64,000 nt of DNA from Affinundibacterium fentianense (GCF_018139545.1 NZ_JAGSPJ010000008.1:62001-126000); one strand, 5' to 3'; numbered from the stretch's first letter, positions 19,108 to 28,634 are shown. Notes: generated by a model not told the origin, from the sequence alone. Numbers and translations are program-made.

Positions 19108-19683
19108 CTATTCTGATTTTTCGTTTAATTGCTTGCCCAATGTGGCACGATTGAGGTCATGCAAACTCACTAAGATCATATCGCCATTTGGTGCTACCCG
19201 AAACCCACCATATTTAGCTTGATCAAACATCGCAGCCTGTCCTTCCTCAAAGAAATAAGCATTCGTTGCAAGTTTAAGCTGGCCATTTCGAATTCGAAAC
19301 CGAATCAATGCTTGATCAATCCGCACAGGAGCGTCCACATTCGCAATTTTTTCGAAATGTCCGATGCCCAGCGCATCGACTCGTATCAATATTTTTCCAT
19401 CAACTGGATAGTCGGACTCGGTCACACCGGACAATTGTCGACGCCGTGGAGTCAGTGTTGGAAATGCTTGATTTGCGATAGCAAAGCGCAATGCCATGTA
19501 ATCCCCTTGCATTAAGGATCGCGGATCGACCGGTGCTAATTCCAACAGGATAAAACGACCTTGATTTAACAATCGCTCGCGCTCAACGACATTCCAATTA
19601 ACGACTACCAGAATGATGAGACCAGCGAGAAGCGCCAGCAATGCTCGTGTCTTGCCTTGCAAAAATGATAGGAATTTATGCAT
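19108..19683 (-). CDS. GDYXXLXY-family membrane-anchored protein
   Basis: A 191-residue protein with one N-terminal membrane helix (ALLALLAGLIILVVVNWNVV), then an exported or periplasmic domain. It bears the motif that names the family, GDYMALRF, within ELAPVDPRSLMQGDYMALRF. The role is unknown. It overlaps the DUF4401 gene by eight bases and is the third gene of a translationally coupled trio, a set that recurs in Proteobacteria. Confidence 0.88.
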   Translation of the reverse strand: MHKFLSFLQGKTRALLALLAGLIILVVVNWNVVERERLLNQGRFILLELAPVDPRSLMQGDYMALRFAIANQAFPTLTPRRRQLSGVTESDYPVDGKILIRVDALGIGHFEKIANVDAPVRIDQALIRFRIRNGQLKLATNAYFFEEGQAAMFDQAKYGGFRVAPNGDMILVSLHDLNRATLGKQLNEKSE

Positions 19684-20797
19684 TTAGTTCCTCCATCGGT
19701 TCAACAATGAATGGCGACTGGGGGAACACTCTGTGTACGATTAATCTCACTAAGAATAAGGTACAAGCGAGAACTGCCAACACAATAGATTTATAAAGAA
19801 GCGTGACTTGCATCTGGTAATAGTAATGCGCAAGATAACTTAACATCGCGATGAACCCCAATCCAAGTAATACGCGATTCGAAAAGCTAAACGCGATCAA
19901 AATCAAAAGACTTGCCGCACTCAATCCGGTCACCACATACGCAAAAGCAGCAATTACAAGCGCGCCAGAAATCGCCCAGACGCCAAGCAAAGAGCGAAAT
20001 GAAATTTGCTCGCGGCGCAATAAAAGCAAGGTGCTCACTATGAAACTGAGATTCACCATACTTGTCCCCAAATACCAACCATTTTTGAGCCACCATGTTT
20101 GCGCAGAATGGATCTCAAACCAACTCACAAAGCGCCCCCCTTCTGACATCACGAGTGCAATCGCCAAGGCAAAAGCGATCGGGCGCCAAATTGCAGGCTG
20201 ACGCAATATCTGCGTTGACCACCAAGCTGAAGCTAGCCCGATAGCTAACAAACCTTGTAGGCAAGACGCCATTTGCGATTCCTGTAACAAGAAATAGACT
20301 GCATAGATAGCCGCCATCGTTGTCAAAAACCGATGAATAAAATTGGGAATGAAGAAGGTCAATAAAATTTCGAAGACCAAGATCACGAGTGCGTTCACCG
20401 AATTCTGTGAATGATTATGCTGAAAAAGCGCTAGGATAAAAAATCCCTGTCCTGCTAAGCTCATCGCCAACCCGAACTGCTGCGCAAAATCATTATTTTT
20501 TGCGGATTTAAAAATGGTGTAAGAAAGTGTACAAAGCGCAATTCCAATACAAATTCCGGCAATCAAATTGTCCATCGCAAATTTCAGCCCGATCCCAACA
20601 AAGCCCATCATAAATAGTGCTCCGAGCCAGCCAGCAAACCCAAGCAGAATCCGGATATACCACGCTTGATTGACACTACTTTGATCGTCACTCATTTCAG
20701 GCAAAGCTCCCCGGACAATATCTTGTTCGCTTAATTGCTTCCATATCCACGCGCGCTTTTCTGCGTGAGAGGCGCCACTCAAATTTATTGATTTCAC
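19676..20797 (-). CDS. DUF4401 polytopic membrane protein
   Basis: A 373-residue protein with a short cytoplasmic head (residues 1-45, containing KRAWIWKQLSEQDIV) and about ten hydrophobic helices. It starts with GTG, whose G is shared with the TAG stop of the DUF2157 gene, and GGAG lies eight bases before it. That makes coupled translation very likely. The family is uncharacterised. The head resembles that of the DUF2157 partner in layout, so the two may be distantly related or form one complex. Confidence 0.85.
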   Translation of the reverse strand: MKSINLSGASHAEKRAWIWKQLSEQDIVRGALPEMSDDQSSVNQAWYIRILLGFAGWLGALFMMGFVGIGLKFAMDNLIAGICIGIALCTLSYTIFKSAKNNDFAQQFGLAMSLAGQGFFILALFQHNHSQNSVNALVILVFEILLTFFIPNFIHRFLTTMAAIYAVYFLLQESQMASCLQGLLAIGLASAWWSTQILRQPAIWRPIAFALAIALVMSEGGRFVSWFEIHSAQTWWLKNGWYLGTSMVNLSFIVSTLLLLRREQISFRSLLGVWAISGALVIAAFAYVVTGLSAASLLILIAFSFSNRVLLGLGFIAMLSYLAHYYYQMQVTLLYKSIVLAVLACTLFLVRLIVHRVFPQSPFIVEPMEELNA

Positions 20798-21786
20798 TAT
20801 TGCATCTCCTTAGTCAATTTCTTCAACCAAATACCACTGATTGCAGATGAACCAATAATCAGCAAACTCAACAATAAAAATCCCCCCGCATCATGTTGAT
20901 CAAGCACCAATTTGGCGACAGCAAGATTTCCGGTGACCAACAAACTGAGCAAACCACCAGCAATCACAAACAAATCCTTGATCCTAAATCTATAGGCGAA
21001 ATAGATTGCAGCCAACCAAATCAAATAGATCAAGTAGGTCAGCCCCGCGCCGACATGCGGACTTTCACCAGAATAATGACTAGGTTGAAAGATGGCATGC
21101 AAGACCAGCATTGTGACGTACGCTCCGCTGGCCACTGCGATAAGTCGCGCTGGCCAGCGCTCTTGCAGATGTTGGACTTTTTTTGCAGCAGCGAACTCCC
21201 AGATCACCATGGCTAAAGTATTTAAGCCAAACAACATCCAGAGCTGATCGTCAATTGCGAACAACATTCCCCAAATTATCCCGGTGGCTTGGAAATATAA
21301 GGCAACTGCCAAGTTGACCAGCACCAACCAAAAGACATAGAGAACCGCCATCTGCGCAAGTGCAACCCAAATCAAACAAGCGATTGCCCAAGCCTGAAAC
21401 AGCTCATAGGTGTCCGCACCCGTTTGGTAAATTTGACCAACTAAAGCGAGAAGTGCACCAACCAACAAACTTGCCAACAGCAGGCACGCTTTGCCAGCCT
21501 GACTACGCAAATCCACATGCAAACAGACCAACAAGCACAACACAATCGCGGCCTCGACTAAACCCAATTTCGCAAAGCGCCCCATGTACTGCCAGTTATA
21601 GGCAAGAAAAAAAATCAAAGACACTGCGAGGCCAACCACGCTACTCCAGAGTAAACACTGATCGATGAATCGACGCCAAGCCAATCGGTCTGGAATCAGA
21701 CCAGCGTGTCTCAGGGCATCTTGCTCCCGTCCCGGCTCGATTCGTTTCTGTGCAATCCAGTCCAAAATTTCAGGATATCTTTCCAT
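20797..21786 (-). CDS. DUF2157 polytopic membrane protein
   Basis: First gene of the trio. I took the Met of MERYPEILDWIAQKRI as start (329 residues), since DUF2157 proteins open with a short soluble helix of this type; a longer frame runs to 21855. A head of about 50 residues is followed by roughly ten membrane helices. The family is uncharacterised but often neighbours DUF4401 and GDYXXLXY genes. There is no enzyme motif to suggest activity. Confidence 0.85.
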   Translation of the reverse strand: MERYPEILDWIAQKRIEPGREQDALRHAGLIPDRLAWRRFIDQCLLWSSVVGLAVSLIFFLAYNWQYMGRFAKLGLVEAAIVLCLLVCLHVDLRSQAGKACLLLASLLVGALLALVGQIYQTGADTYELFQAWAIACLIWVALAQMAVLYVFWLVLVNLAVALYFQATGIIWGMLFAIDDQLWMLFGLNTLAMVIWEFAAAKKVQHLQERWPARLIAVASGAYVTMLVLHAIFQPSHYSGESPHVGAGLTYLIYLIWLAAIYFAYRFRIKDLFVIAGGLLSLLVTGNLAVAKLVLDQHDAGGFLLLSLLIIGSSAISGIWLKKLTKEMQ

Positions 21787-22193
21787 GCCGCTTCCCTTCA
21801 ATGAATCAAACGTGCGCTCGCGATGCCGTTTCTGATAATTTGTTCGAGTCTGCAAGCAGACGCTAAACGAATAAAAAAAGTATCACAATAGTAACACCCC
21901 CCTTCAGTGAGAAGTAAAGCGGTGTGGAGAAAGTCGCAGTTTTATCTACTTAAAGTGGCGCTACCAGCGACTTATCTCGCTTACCAAGTCATAAGAGTTT
22001 TACCTTAATAATGGAAAACAAGGCTTGCGAAGAGCTGGTTTGAAGTTCAAACTATTGGTTTTCAGAGTTTCATCCCCAATTGTTGTGTGAAACTATCGAG
22101 AACCCATCGATGCCTTCGCGCTTGACGCTGGGCAAGTCCACTGCTGTGGATACCCTCACAGCACAGTAATCTGATCATCTTAGAATATTTAGC
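21787..22193. other. Divergent intergenic region, DUF2157 / ybeD
   Basis: About 400 bases between divergent genes, expected to hold promoters for both. A perfect 13-base palindrome, TTTGAAGTTCAAA, lies at 22039-22051 and could be an operator. I could not pick clear -35/-10 pairs and see no gene. Confidence 0.4.
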
Positions 22194-22469
22194 ATGCGTG
22201 AAATTACACCCGAAGAAAGCCTAATTGAATACCCATGTGACTTTCCGATTAAAGTCATGGGTCTAATGCAAGATGCTTTCGCGCAAACCATTGTTGAAGT
22301 TGTCATGCTACACGACCCGACTTTTCACGCTGGAAAGCTAGAAATGCGACCATCGAGCAAAGGAAATTACTTGTCCCTGACCGTCACAGTGCGAGCGATA
22401 CATCGTGAGCAATTAGACAATATTTATCGCGCTCTATCATCCCACCCGATGGTAAAAATGGTGCTTTAA
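22194..22469 (+). CDS. ybeD: DUF493 protein YbeD
   Basis: A 91-residue cytoplasmic protein of the YbeD/DUF493 family. It shows YPCDFPIKVMG near the start, then SSKGNYLSLTVTV and an IYRALSSHPMVKMVL end, all typical. The fold is ACT-like and the function is unproven. Its position upstream of lipB-lipA matches the E. coli neighbourhood, which supports the call and suggests a link to lipoate metabolism or simple co-transcription. Confidence 0.92.
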   Translation: MREITPEESLIEYPCDFPIKVMGLMQDAFAQTIVEVVMLHDPTFHAGKLEMRPSSKGNYLSLTVTVRAIHREQLDNIYRALSSHPMVKMVL

Positions 22470-22562
22470 TTCTTAGTCGCTTTTCCAGTCAAAAGACTAA
22501 GCTAGATATTCCGCTTGCTTGTGGACGATCCACGTGTCAATTGACCACCCAAAACAAAAATC

Positions 22563-22793
22563 ATGCTAGATGTCCAATCATTCGTTGAAAAACAAAAAAT
22601 CGGAGCCCGATTTGTTCTATCAGCACAAATGCTAGGAATGCCGCTACGCGATTTTGATCAACTTGCGCAACAATGGATACAAAAAGGTGGGCCCGGCTTC
22701 GTTGCTGATGGCATTCCATTCAGAAAAGTTGAGAATGGTGAATTTTTTATTCAGCGACTAACGCTTAAACGCCTTGCACAACATGTCAAATAA
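22563..22793 (+). CDS. Hypothetical 76-residue protein upstream of lipB
   Basis: A short frame starting ATG at 22563 whose last 11 bases overlap the lipB start, an arrangement typical of coupled operon genes. The sequence is globular in character: a helix around [20 protein letters not shown], a middle segment [18 protein letters not shown], and a basic end. No family is recognised. The absence of signal peptide or membrane helix makes it cytoplasmic. It could be a lineage-specific gene; if it is not translated, the lipB start would still stand. Confidence 0.6.
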   Translation: MLDVQSFVEKQKIGARFVLSAQMLGMPLRDFDQLAQQWIQKGGPGFVADGIPFRKVENGEFFIQRLTLKRLAQHVK

Positions 22794-23436
22794 GCAAGCA
22801 ATTATTATTCGCCAACGAGGGCGAGAGGACTACGAGACAAGTTTCGCCGCGATGCGTGCATTCACCGACGCGCGCACTGCGGAAACAAATGATGAACTGT
22901 GGATTGTCGAGCATGCTCCCGTTTTCACACTCGGTCTAGGCGCTGATCGGTCCCACATCATAGACCCTCATGACATTCCGGTGGTACAAACGGATCGAGG
23001 CGGCGAAGTCACTTTTCATGGGCCTGGACAAGTTGTTATTTACTTATTAATCGATCTAAAACGACGCCATAGTAAAGGTCGTCTTTTTGCACGCGAATTC
23101 GTTTATCAAATTGAACAGGCGGTCATCGATACCTTGGCAGCGTATAATATCGCTGGCGAAAGGATTGCTGGTGCCCCAGGGATCTATCTCAGCGCAGGAA
23201 AATGGCAAGGTGCAAAAATTGCTGCCCTTGGATTAAAAGTGCGCGCGAATGGATGTACTTATCATGGCGTTTCTTTGAATGTCGCGATGGATTTACAAGC
23301 ATTTTCTTGGATCAATCCTTGTGGCTATAAGGGGCTCGCAACCATTGACATGCAAACATTGGATGTGCATGTACCACTCGAACAAGTCCAGTCTGCACTG
23401 GCACAACGATTACAACATTTACTGACTGTCGCCTAA
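22783..23436 (+). CDS. lipB: Octanoyl-[ACP]:protein octanoyltransferase
   Basis: LipB moves octanoate from acyl carrier protein to lipoyl domains, the first step of de novo lipoylation. I started at MSNKQAIII (217 residues). Motifs are [14 protein letters not shown] (substrate pocket), the catalytic Lys in [11 protein letters not shown] and the catalytic Cys in [12 protein letters not shown]. It overlaps the small gene upstream by 11 bases and is followed nine bases later by lipA, so the pathway is in one operon. Confidence 0.96.
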   Translation: MSNKQAIIIRQRGREDYETSFAAMRAFTDARTAETNDELWIVEHAPVFTLGLGADRSHIIDPHDIPVVQTDRGGEVTFHGPGQVVIYLLIDLKRRHSKGRLFAREFVYQIEQAVIDTLAAYNIAGERIAGAPGIYLSAGKWQGAKIAALGLKVRANGCTYHGVSLNVAMDLQAFSWINPCGYKGLATIDMQTLDVHVPLEQVQSALAQRLQHLLTVA

Positions 23437-23444
23437 TTTGAGCT

Positions 23445-24431
23445 ATGACTACTGATAACACTCCACTCGCCACCGACTCGGCCGCTTATGATCCGACCGA
23501 AAAACAAAAAGGTGCTAGCAAGACATCTCGCATTCCCATCAAAATTATCCCAGCTGAACGCTTACCTAAACCTGATTGGATTCGTGTCAAGGCAGGTTCT
23601 CCAACGACTCGCTTTTATGAGATAAAAGATATTTTACGTGCCAACAAATTGGTCACCGTTTGCGAGGAGGCGACCTGCCCCAATATTGGAGAATGTTTTG
23701 GCAAGGGAACAGCCACATTCATGATTATGGGTGACAAATGTACACGTCGATGCCCGTTTTGCGATGTGGGACATGGCCGTCCCGATCCGCTGGATGTGAA
23801 TGAGCCTCTCAACTTAGCAAAAACAATCGCTGAATTGCGCTTGAGCTACGTTGTCATTACTTCCGTTGACCGGGATGATCTAAGAGACGGGGGAGCCGCG
23901 CATTTTGCTGAATGTATTACAAAAATTCGCGAGCTATCACCAACGACAAGGATAGAAATTCTGACACCCGACTTTCGTGGACGCATGGACCGTGCATTAG
24001 AGATACTAAATATGGCGCCTCCTGACGTCATGAATCACAATCTAGAGACCGCTCCTCGATTATATAAGGAAGCACGTCCAGGTTCAGACTACGAATACTC
24101 GCTCAATTTACTAAAGCGTTTCAAAGCTTTACACCCCAACGTGCCGACAAAATCGGGAATTATGGTTGGTCTAGGCGAAACGGATGAGGAGATCTTGCAA
24201 GTCATGCGAGACATGCGCGCACACGATGTTGACATGCTGACGATTGGTCAATACTTGGCGCCGAGCGGCCACCATTTGCCTGTACGTCGCTACGTCCATC
24301 CCGATGTTTTCAAAATGTTCGAAGAAGAAGCCTACAAGATGGGTTTTGCGCATGCAGCGGTAGGAGCGATGGTTCGTTCCAGCTACCATGCAGATCAGCA
24401 AGCGCACGGTGTCGGAACAGAGTCAAAATAA
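23445..24431 (+). CDS. lipA: Lipoyl synthase
   Basis: Radical SAM enzyme that inserts two sulfurs into protein-bound octanoyl groups. The auxiliary cluster ligands are in [12 protein letters not shown] (CX4CX5C), the radical SAM cluster is CTRRCPFC (CX3CX2C), and the C-terminal RSSYHA provides the Ser ligand of the auxiliary cluster. At 328 residues it is full length, with an N-terminal ~40-residue polar extension. A good terminator follows at 24503-24533. Confidence 0.97.
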   Translation: MTTDNTPLATDSAAYDPTEKQKGASKTSRIPIKIIPAERLPKPDWIRVKAGSPTTRFYEIKDILRANKLVTVCEEATCPNIGECFGKGTATFMIMGDKCTRRCPFCDVGHGRPDPLDVNEPLNLAKTIAELRLSYVVITSVDRDDLRDGGAAHFAECITKIRELSPTTRIEILTPDFRGRMDRALEILNMAPPDVMNHNLETAPRLYKEARPGSDYEYSLNLLKRFKALHPNVPTKSGIMVGLGETDEEILQVMRDMRAHDVDMLTIGQYLAPSGHHLPVRRYVHPDVFKMFEEEAYKMGFAHAAVGAMVRSSYHADQQAHGVGTESK

Positions 24432-24502
24432 AGCAACGCTTGCTCCGCAACTGCGATGTTTTGCACGCGGGCGGACGATTAATCCTCAACAAAAGCAAAG
24501 TG

Positions 24503-24533
24503 AACGGCAGAACTCCGATGAGTTTTGCCGTTT
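24503..24533 (+). terminator. Terminator after lipA
   Basis: A 13-bp stem (AACGGCA plus AACTC paired with GAGTT plus TGCCGTT, one G-T pair) closes a CGAT loop. It is followed by TTGCATTTCTT, a weak U-tract, so termination may be partial. Confidence 0.65.
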
Positions 24534-24658
24534 GCATTTCTTAAAAAAATCCAACGAACAAACATTTCCACCGCGCAACCCTTTGTTTTTTAAGGAAATT
24601 TCTAAAGTTTACGGCAATACTTGCCGTAATACTACGATCTCTCAATTAAGCAAGCTGC

Positions 24659-24952
24659 ATGTCTATGTTACCGCTGCAATTCAGCCGCATTCTCGACTAT
24701 CAACAACCGGCAATCGAAACACATCGATCGCGCCCTGCGCGGAATGAAACCGAGGCAGGTTCCGATGCCAATACAAAAATTACTTACGCGGAAGAACGAC
24801 GCTTGCAAAACGACAGACGTCACAATGATCGCCGCGAGAAACAGCATGCAACATTTCTCAATACCCGCAAAGTACAGGGGCGGCGCAAGTCAGCTGGCCG
24901 TCGAGCAGGCGATTTACACTATGCTTATACACCGATTTCCTTAAAAGGTTAG
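24659..24952 (+). CDS. Arg-rich small protein A (tandem paralogue)
   Basis: A 97-residue protein of unknown function. The N-terminal half is low in hydrophobics. The C-terminal half carries ERR-LQN-DRR, then a second RR after four residues, then NTRKVQGRRKSAGRRAGD. The gene at 25226 encodes the same pattern with identical spacing (21 of 41 positions identical, no gaps). The strong basic charge suggests nucleic-acid, phospholipid or nucleotide binding, but this is inference. No clear ribosome site fixes the start; the Met two codons later is an alternative. Confidence 0.65.
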   Translation: MSMLPLQFSRILDYQQPAIETHRSRPARNETEAGSDANTKITYAEERRLQNDRRHNDRREKQHATFLNTRKVQGRRKSAGRRAGDLHYAYTPISLKG

Positions 24953-25134
24953 CGTCAAGCATTAGCCTGCCCCCTTAAGATTTTACATGTCAACATTTCC
25001 TTTACACGCCTGACGAGCGAGTCCTCGCGCCAACGCAAGCCACCCAGGCCCCCTACTCAGCACAGATTCCCAAGTTTCTCCTCAGATTTAAAGATCGTTA
25101 ACAGTTACTAACTTTCTCTTCAAGTTTCACTCTC

Positions 25135-25140
25135 TATAAT
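25135..25140 (+). promoter_or_regulatory. Perfect -10 hexamer before Arg-rich gene B
   Basis: TATAAT lies about 90 bases upstream of the start at 25226. The -35 side is weak (TTTCTC region near 25112-25118), so activation or a partial promoter is possible. Confidence 0.4.
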
Positions 25141-25225
25141 GGTCACAACAAACAAATGCTCCAAAACAGGCATAAATGCTGCTTAGTAAATGCTGACACA
25201 CTCGTTGAAAGTGGAGGAAATGAAC

Positions 25226-25504
25226 ATGTCACTCTTACGCCTTTTCCAAACTTTAGATATCTTCTCATCAAAGAGAAATCGCAATTTGGCTCCGGGTCTT
25301 TTGAGTACAACAATGACGGGCGCCAACACTAGTTCGTTTGATCTCACTTGGCCGGCAGTCGAACGTCGCACAATCGCTGATCGCCGCCTACATGAAAGAC
25401 GAGTAATTAATTGCCAACCATATATCGATACACGTAAAAATAACGGGCGGCGCCGCAGTTTCGGCCGGCGAGCTGGGGATGAATCAACTGCATTGCCATT
25501 CTAA
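25226..25504 (+). CDS. Arg-rich small protein B (tandem paralogue)
   Basis: A 92-residue protein starting at MSLLRLFQTLD, chosen because GGAGGA lies seven bases upstream. The C-terminal half holds the same module as the gene at 24659: ERR-TIA-DRR, a further RR pair, DTRKNNGRRRSFGRRAGDE. The N-terminal halves differ, apart from a short hydrophobic start. The two genes lie in tandem between lipA and minC. I know no family name. A separate TATAAT upstream suggests independent expression. Confidence 0.72.
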   Translation: MSLLRLFQTLDIFSSKRNRNLAPGLLSTTMTGANTSSFDLTWPAVERRTIADRRLHERRVINCQPYIDTRKNNGRRRSFGRRAGDESTALPF

Positions 25505-25925
25505 AACGCGCCTTGCATCGACAAGACTTGGGCTTATCGATCGATGATGAAGAAATACGAATCGCCGACAAACATTCAAATCTCACCGCCAACTAATCCT
25601 CTACGCATAACCATTTTTCTCGCCATCGCCGCCGTTACTGAGTCAATCTAAGCCTACCCTTACCACTAGGATTTTGATACTTCAAAGTCCTAAGCGTCGT
25701 CCCCGTCGATCGCCACTAAATTCGCGGAAATACACAAATACACGCTTTTTAGTCTATTTTCACGCAGTTTTTTTGCTAAGTGGGCAATCAATTGGTACGA
25801 TGGCGGTTGTGCAAAAAAGTCAGATAAATCCGACATTGCGACACGTTCTTGCAAGCTTTCGTCATATTGCGGATCAACCGACGCTGCACCACGACAATTA
25901 TTTTTCTCATCAAAAGAATCACAAC
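25505..25925. other. Intergenic region before minC
   Basis: About 420 bases. A minus-strand frame and an in-frame upstream extension of minC both run through it, but neither has a ribosome site or family sequence. I see no strong repeat or terminator. It presumably holds the min promoter. Confidence 0.4.
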
Positions 25926-26672
25926 ATGCAAAACAGCCTGACCCGTAAACCCATTGAAGTCAAAATATCCACGGTTGTGGCTGTCGCTGTCATTTTGAAC
26001 GAGTCATTATTGAGCTCGCTGGAGCTCGCGCTGAAAGAAATGACAGGCGGCTCACCCGACTTCTTCGACGATGAATTTGCAATTATTGATGTCGAAAGCA
26101 TTGCGGCAGAAACGCTCGACTGGCCTGCCATCATTGCTTTGTTCAAGTCTTGTGGACTGCACGCAGTTGCAGTTCGAAACGCGGCAGAAGAGCAACATGC
26201 AACGATTCGTGCTCACGGATTAAGCATTGATGTTGTCAGCAAGGCCAAGCCCGAATTACCGCGAGAACAGCAAGAAGCGCCTGAAATTCAAAAACCTGTC
26301 ACAGCGACACCGATGCCAACAGCCGTCGAGCACATTCCGGCCATGATTATTGATACGCCAGTGCGAGCAGGACAACGAGTTTATGCGCGTGGGTGTGATT
26401 TGATCGTGACCGCATCAGTCAATAATGGTGCGGAAGTCATCGCTGATGGGAGTATTCATATTTATGCGCCGTTACGTGGCAGAGCGCTCGCAGGAGCACG
26501 TGGCAATACCAATGCACGAATTTTTGTCACTTCAATGGAAGCAGAATTAGTATCAATCGCGGGTATTTACCAAACTTTTGATTCGGGCTTTCCAAAATTG
26601 AGTCCGAATCAACCTATACAAATCAAGTTGGTCGGTGACAGTATTGAAGTATCATCACTGAAATCCACCTAA
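25926..26672 (+). CDS. minC: Septum site-determining protein MinC
   Basis: MinC inhibits FtsZ polymerisation away from midcell, recruited to the membrane by MinD. I started at MQNSLTRKPIEVKIS (248 residues); the frame extends 84 codons upstream with unrelated sequence. The N-terminal FtsZ-binding domain covers about residues 1-105. A Pro/Gln/Glu linker follows to ~140. The C-terminal beta-helix carries the MinD-binding RGRALAGARGN motif and GIYQTFDSG. It precedes minD by 56 bases. Confidence 0.95.
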   Translation: MQNSLTRKPIEVKISTVVAVAVILNESLLSSLELALKEMTGGSPDFFDDEFAIIDVESIAAETLDWPAIIALFKSCGLHAVAVRNAAEEQHATIRAHGLSIDVVSKAKPELPREQQEAPEIQKPVTATPMPTAVEHIPAMIIDTPVRAGQRVYARGCDLIVTASVNNGAEVIADGSIHIYAPLRGRALAGARGNTNARIFVTSMEAELVSIAGIYQTFDSGFPKLSPNQPIQIKLVGDSIEVSSLKST

Positions 26673-26728
26673 GCATAGCGCAACATTCAATTTTTTTAGC
26701 AATCAACAAGATCAATAAGGAGTTCCCT

Positions 26729-27544
26729 GTGGCAAGAATCATCGTTGTGACATCAGGCAAAGGCGGGGTAGGCAAAACCACATCGAGTGCGAGTTTTGCA
26801 TCAGGTTTAGCTTTGCGCGGACACAAGACCGCTGTTCTCGATTTTGACGTAGGTCTACGCAATCTCGATTTAATTATGGGTTGTGAGCGTCGTGTCGTGT
26901 ATGACTTGGTGAACGTCATTAGCGGTGAGGCCACATTAAACCAAGCACTGATCAAAGACAAACATTGCGACAATTTGTTTATCTTGCCAGCTTCGCAAAC
27001 TCGGGATAAAGATGCTTTGACGGAGGAAGGTGTCGAGCGTGTGTTAAATGATTTAATCAAAATGGATTTTGAATTTATCGTTTGCGATTCTCCTGCTGGT
27101 ATCGAGCGAGGCGCAGTGATGGCACTGACATTTGCAGATGAAGCAATCGTCGTGACAAATCCAGAAGTTTCTTCTGTACGGGACTCAGATCGCATTTTGG
27201 GTATTATTCAGGCCAAGTCAAAACGTGCGCAAGCCGGTGGTGAACCTGTAAAAGAGCATTTACTCATCACGCGCTATTCTCCCAAACGTGTTGAAGCTGG
27301 AGAAATGCTTTCCTATACCGATGTCCAAGAAATTTTACGTATTCCGTTGATAGGTGTCATTCCGGAATCTGAAGCAGTGCTTCATGCATCGAATCATGGA
27401 AACCCCGCCATCCACGTCAAAGGTAGCGATGTTTCGGAAGCCTATGGTGACGTGGTTGCACGTTTCTTAGGTGAACAACCTTCATTGCGCTTCGTCGATT
27501 ACGAAAAGCCTGGCTTGCTGCAACGTATTTTCGGAGGTAAGTAA
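26729..27544 (+). CDS. minD: Septum site-determining ATPase MinD
   Basis: MinD is a membrane-associated ATPase whose oscillation positions MinC. The start is GTG with AAGGAG seven bases upstream. The deviant Walker A is SGKGGVGKTT (residues 9-18), CDSPAGIERGA contains the switch, and the C-terminal amphipathic membrane helix is PGLLQRIFGGK. It is 271 residues, full length. One base separates its stop from minE. Confidence 0.98.
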   Translation: MARIIVVTSGKGGVGKTTSSASFASGLALRGHKTAVLDFDVGLRNLDLIMGCERRVVYDLVNVISGEATLNQALIKDKHCDNLFILPASQTRDKDALTEEGVERVLNDLIKMDFEFIVCDSPAGIERGAVMALTFADEAIVVTNPEVSSVRDSDRILGIIQAKSKRAQAGGEPVKEHLLITRYSPKRVEAGEMLSYTDVQEILRIPLIGVIPESEAVLHASNHGNPAIHVKGSDVSEAYGDVVARFLGEQPSLRFVDYEKPGLLQRIFGGK

Positions 27545-27545
27545 G

Positions 27546-27812
27546 ATGGCTTTGCTTGATTTTTTGTTTAAATCGCAGCCGAAGAGCGCAAGCGCAGCGA
27601 AAGAACGTCTGCAAATTATCATTGCTAGGGAACGCAATTCTGGACGTGAAGGCTATGACTTTCTTCCCGCGTTACGAGAAGAATTAATTGCGGTCATTTC
27701 CAAATACACCAAAGTGAACCCCGACGATATTAAAGTTTCACTTGATAAGCAGGGCAATCTGGAAGTATTGGATGTGAATGTCATTCTTCCCGACGCTGAA
27801 TCCAGAAATTAA
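27546..27812 (+). CDS. minE: Cell division topological specificity factor MinE
   Basis: MinE stimulates MinD ATPase and drives pole-to-pole oscillation. The 88-residue product begins MALLDFLF (membrane-targeting segment). The MinD-contact helix ASAAKERLQIIIARERN follows, then the topological specificity domain ending VLDVNVILPD. A longer frame from 27471 lies inside minD and is not the real start. Confidence 0.97.
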   Translation: MALLDFLFKSQPKSASAAKERLQIIIARERNSGREGYDFLPALREELIAVISKYTKVNPDDIKVSLDKQGNLEVLDVNVILPDAESRN

Positions 27813-27898
27813 ATCTGCCGGTCATAGTTGAGAGCGTGCGTAATGCGCTCTCAAGTTTTCCGTTTTTTGTTCGTAACCCCATTTTTTGTAAAGAAAAT

Positions 27899-28591
27899 AT
27901 GCGAATTGCCATACTGGATGATGATCAGAACTTACTCGACCTAACGGTAGCAACGTTGGCAGATGCGGGACATGCATGCCATCCTTTCAGCAGTGGAAAA
28001 GCCATGCTGCATCAATTGCATAGAGAAAGTTTTGATTTGCTGATCCTCGATTGGCAAGTCCCCGATTTGAGCGGTACCGAAATCTTGCATTGGGTCCGTG
28101 AGAAATTGTCGACTACTTTGCCAGTATTGTTTATGACAAGTCGTTCTGGCGAGGACGATATCGTCGCCGGATTAGCTGCGGGCGCGGATGATTACATGAT
28201 CAAACCGATTCGTCGCGCAGAACTCATTGCACGTGTGAATGCCTTGTTACGGCGCGCCTATCCGACACAAACAGCCAGCGAAATAATACAGTTTGGGCGC
28301 TATGAATTCGACGTACGTGCTAGTCGAGCCAAACTAAATGGGGAAGGCATCGAACTGACGCAAAAAGAATTCGATTTGGCACTGTTACTATTCCAAAACT
28401 TGGGTCGACCACTTTCACGCGCTTATATTTTAGAAGCGGTCTGGTCACGCGATATCGAAATTCCGTCTAGAACTATGGACACCCATATTTCCCGAGTTCG
28501 AAGCAAACTTGATTTACGCCCTGAAAATGGCTACAGATTAGCACCTGTGTATAGCTACGGTTATCGCTTAGAACAAATCTCAAATCCCTGA
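27899..28591 (+). CDS. OmpR-family response regulator
   Basis: A 230-residue DNA-binding regulator. The receiver domain has the acidic cluster DDD (7-9), phospho-acceptor Asp51 in LLILDWQ, a Thr/Ser switch in FMTSR, and Lys in DDYMIKPI. A C-terminal winged helix follows (LTQKEFDLALLLFQNLGRPLSR..MDTHISRVRSKL). I chose MRIAILDDD as start. It is followed by a FecR/LysM exported protein and a CHASE2 histidine kinase, the probable cognate sensor, in a run of plus-strand genes with gaps of 43 and 86 bases. The targets are unknown. Confidence 0.93.
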   Translation: MRIAILDDDQNLLDLTVATLADAGHACHPFSSGKAMLHQLHRESFDLLILDWQVPDLSGTEILHWVREKLSTTLPVLFMTSRSGEDDIVAGLAAGADDYMIKPIRRAELIARVNALLRRAYPTQTASEIIQFGRYEFDVRASRAKLNGEGIELTQKEFDLALLLFQNLGRPLSRAYILEAVWSRDIEIPSRTMDTHISRVRSKLDLRPENGYRLAPVYSYGYRLEQISNP

Positions 28592-28634
28592 TTGACCAAG
28601 GCCAGTGAATCAATAGAGCTGGCAGGAGACCTTC

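Noticed and set aside
24388-24747. A 119-codon plus-strand frame spanning the end of lipA
   Set aside because: It overlaps lipA in another frame and crosses the terminator hairpin at 24503-24533; there is no ribosome site.
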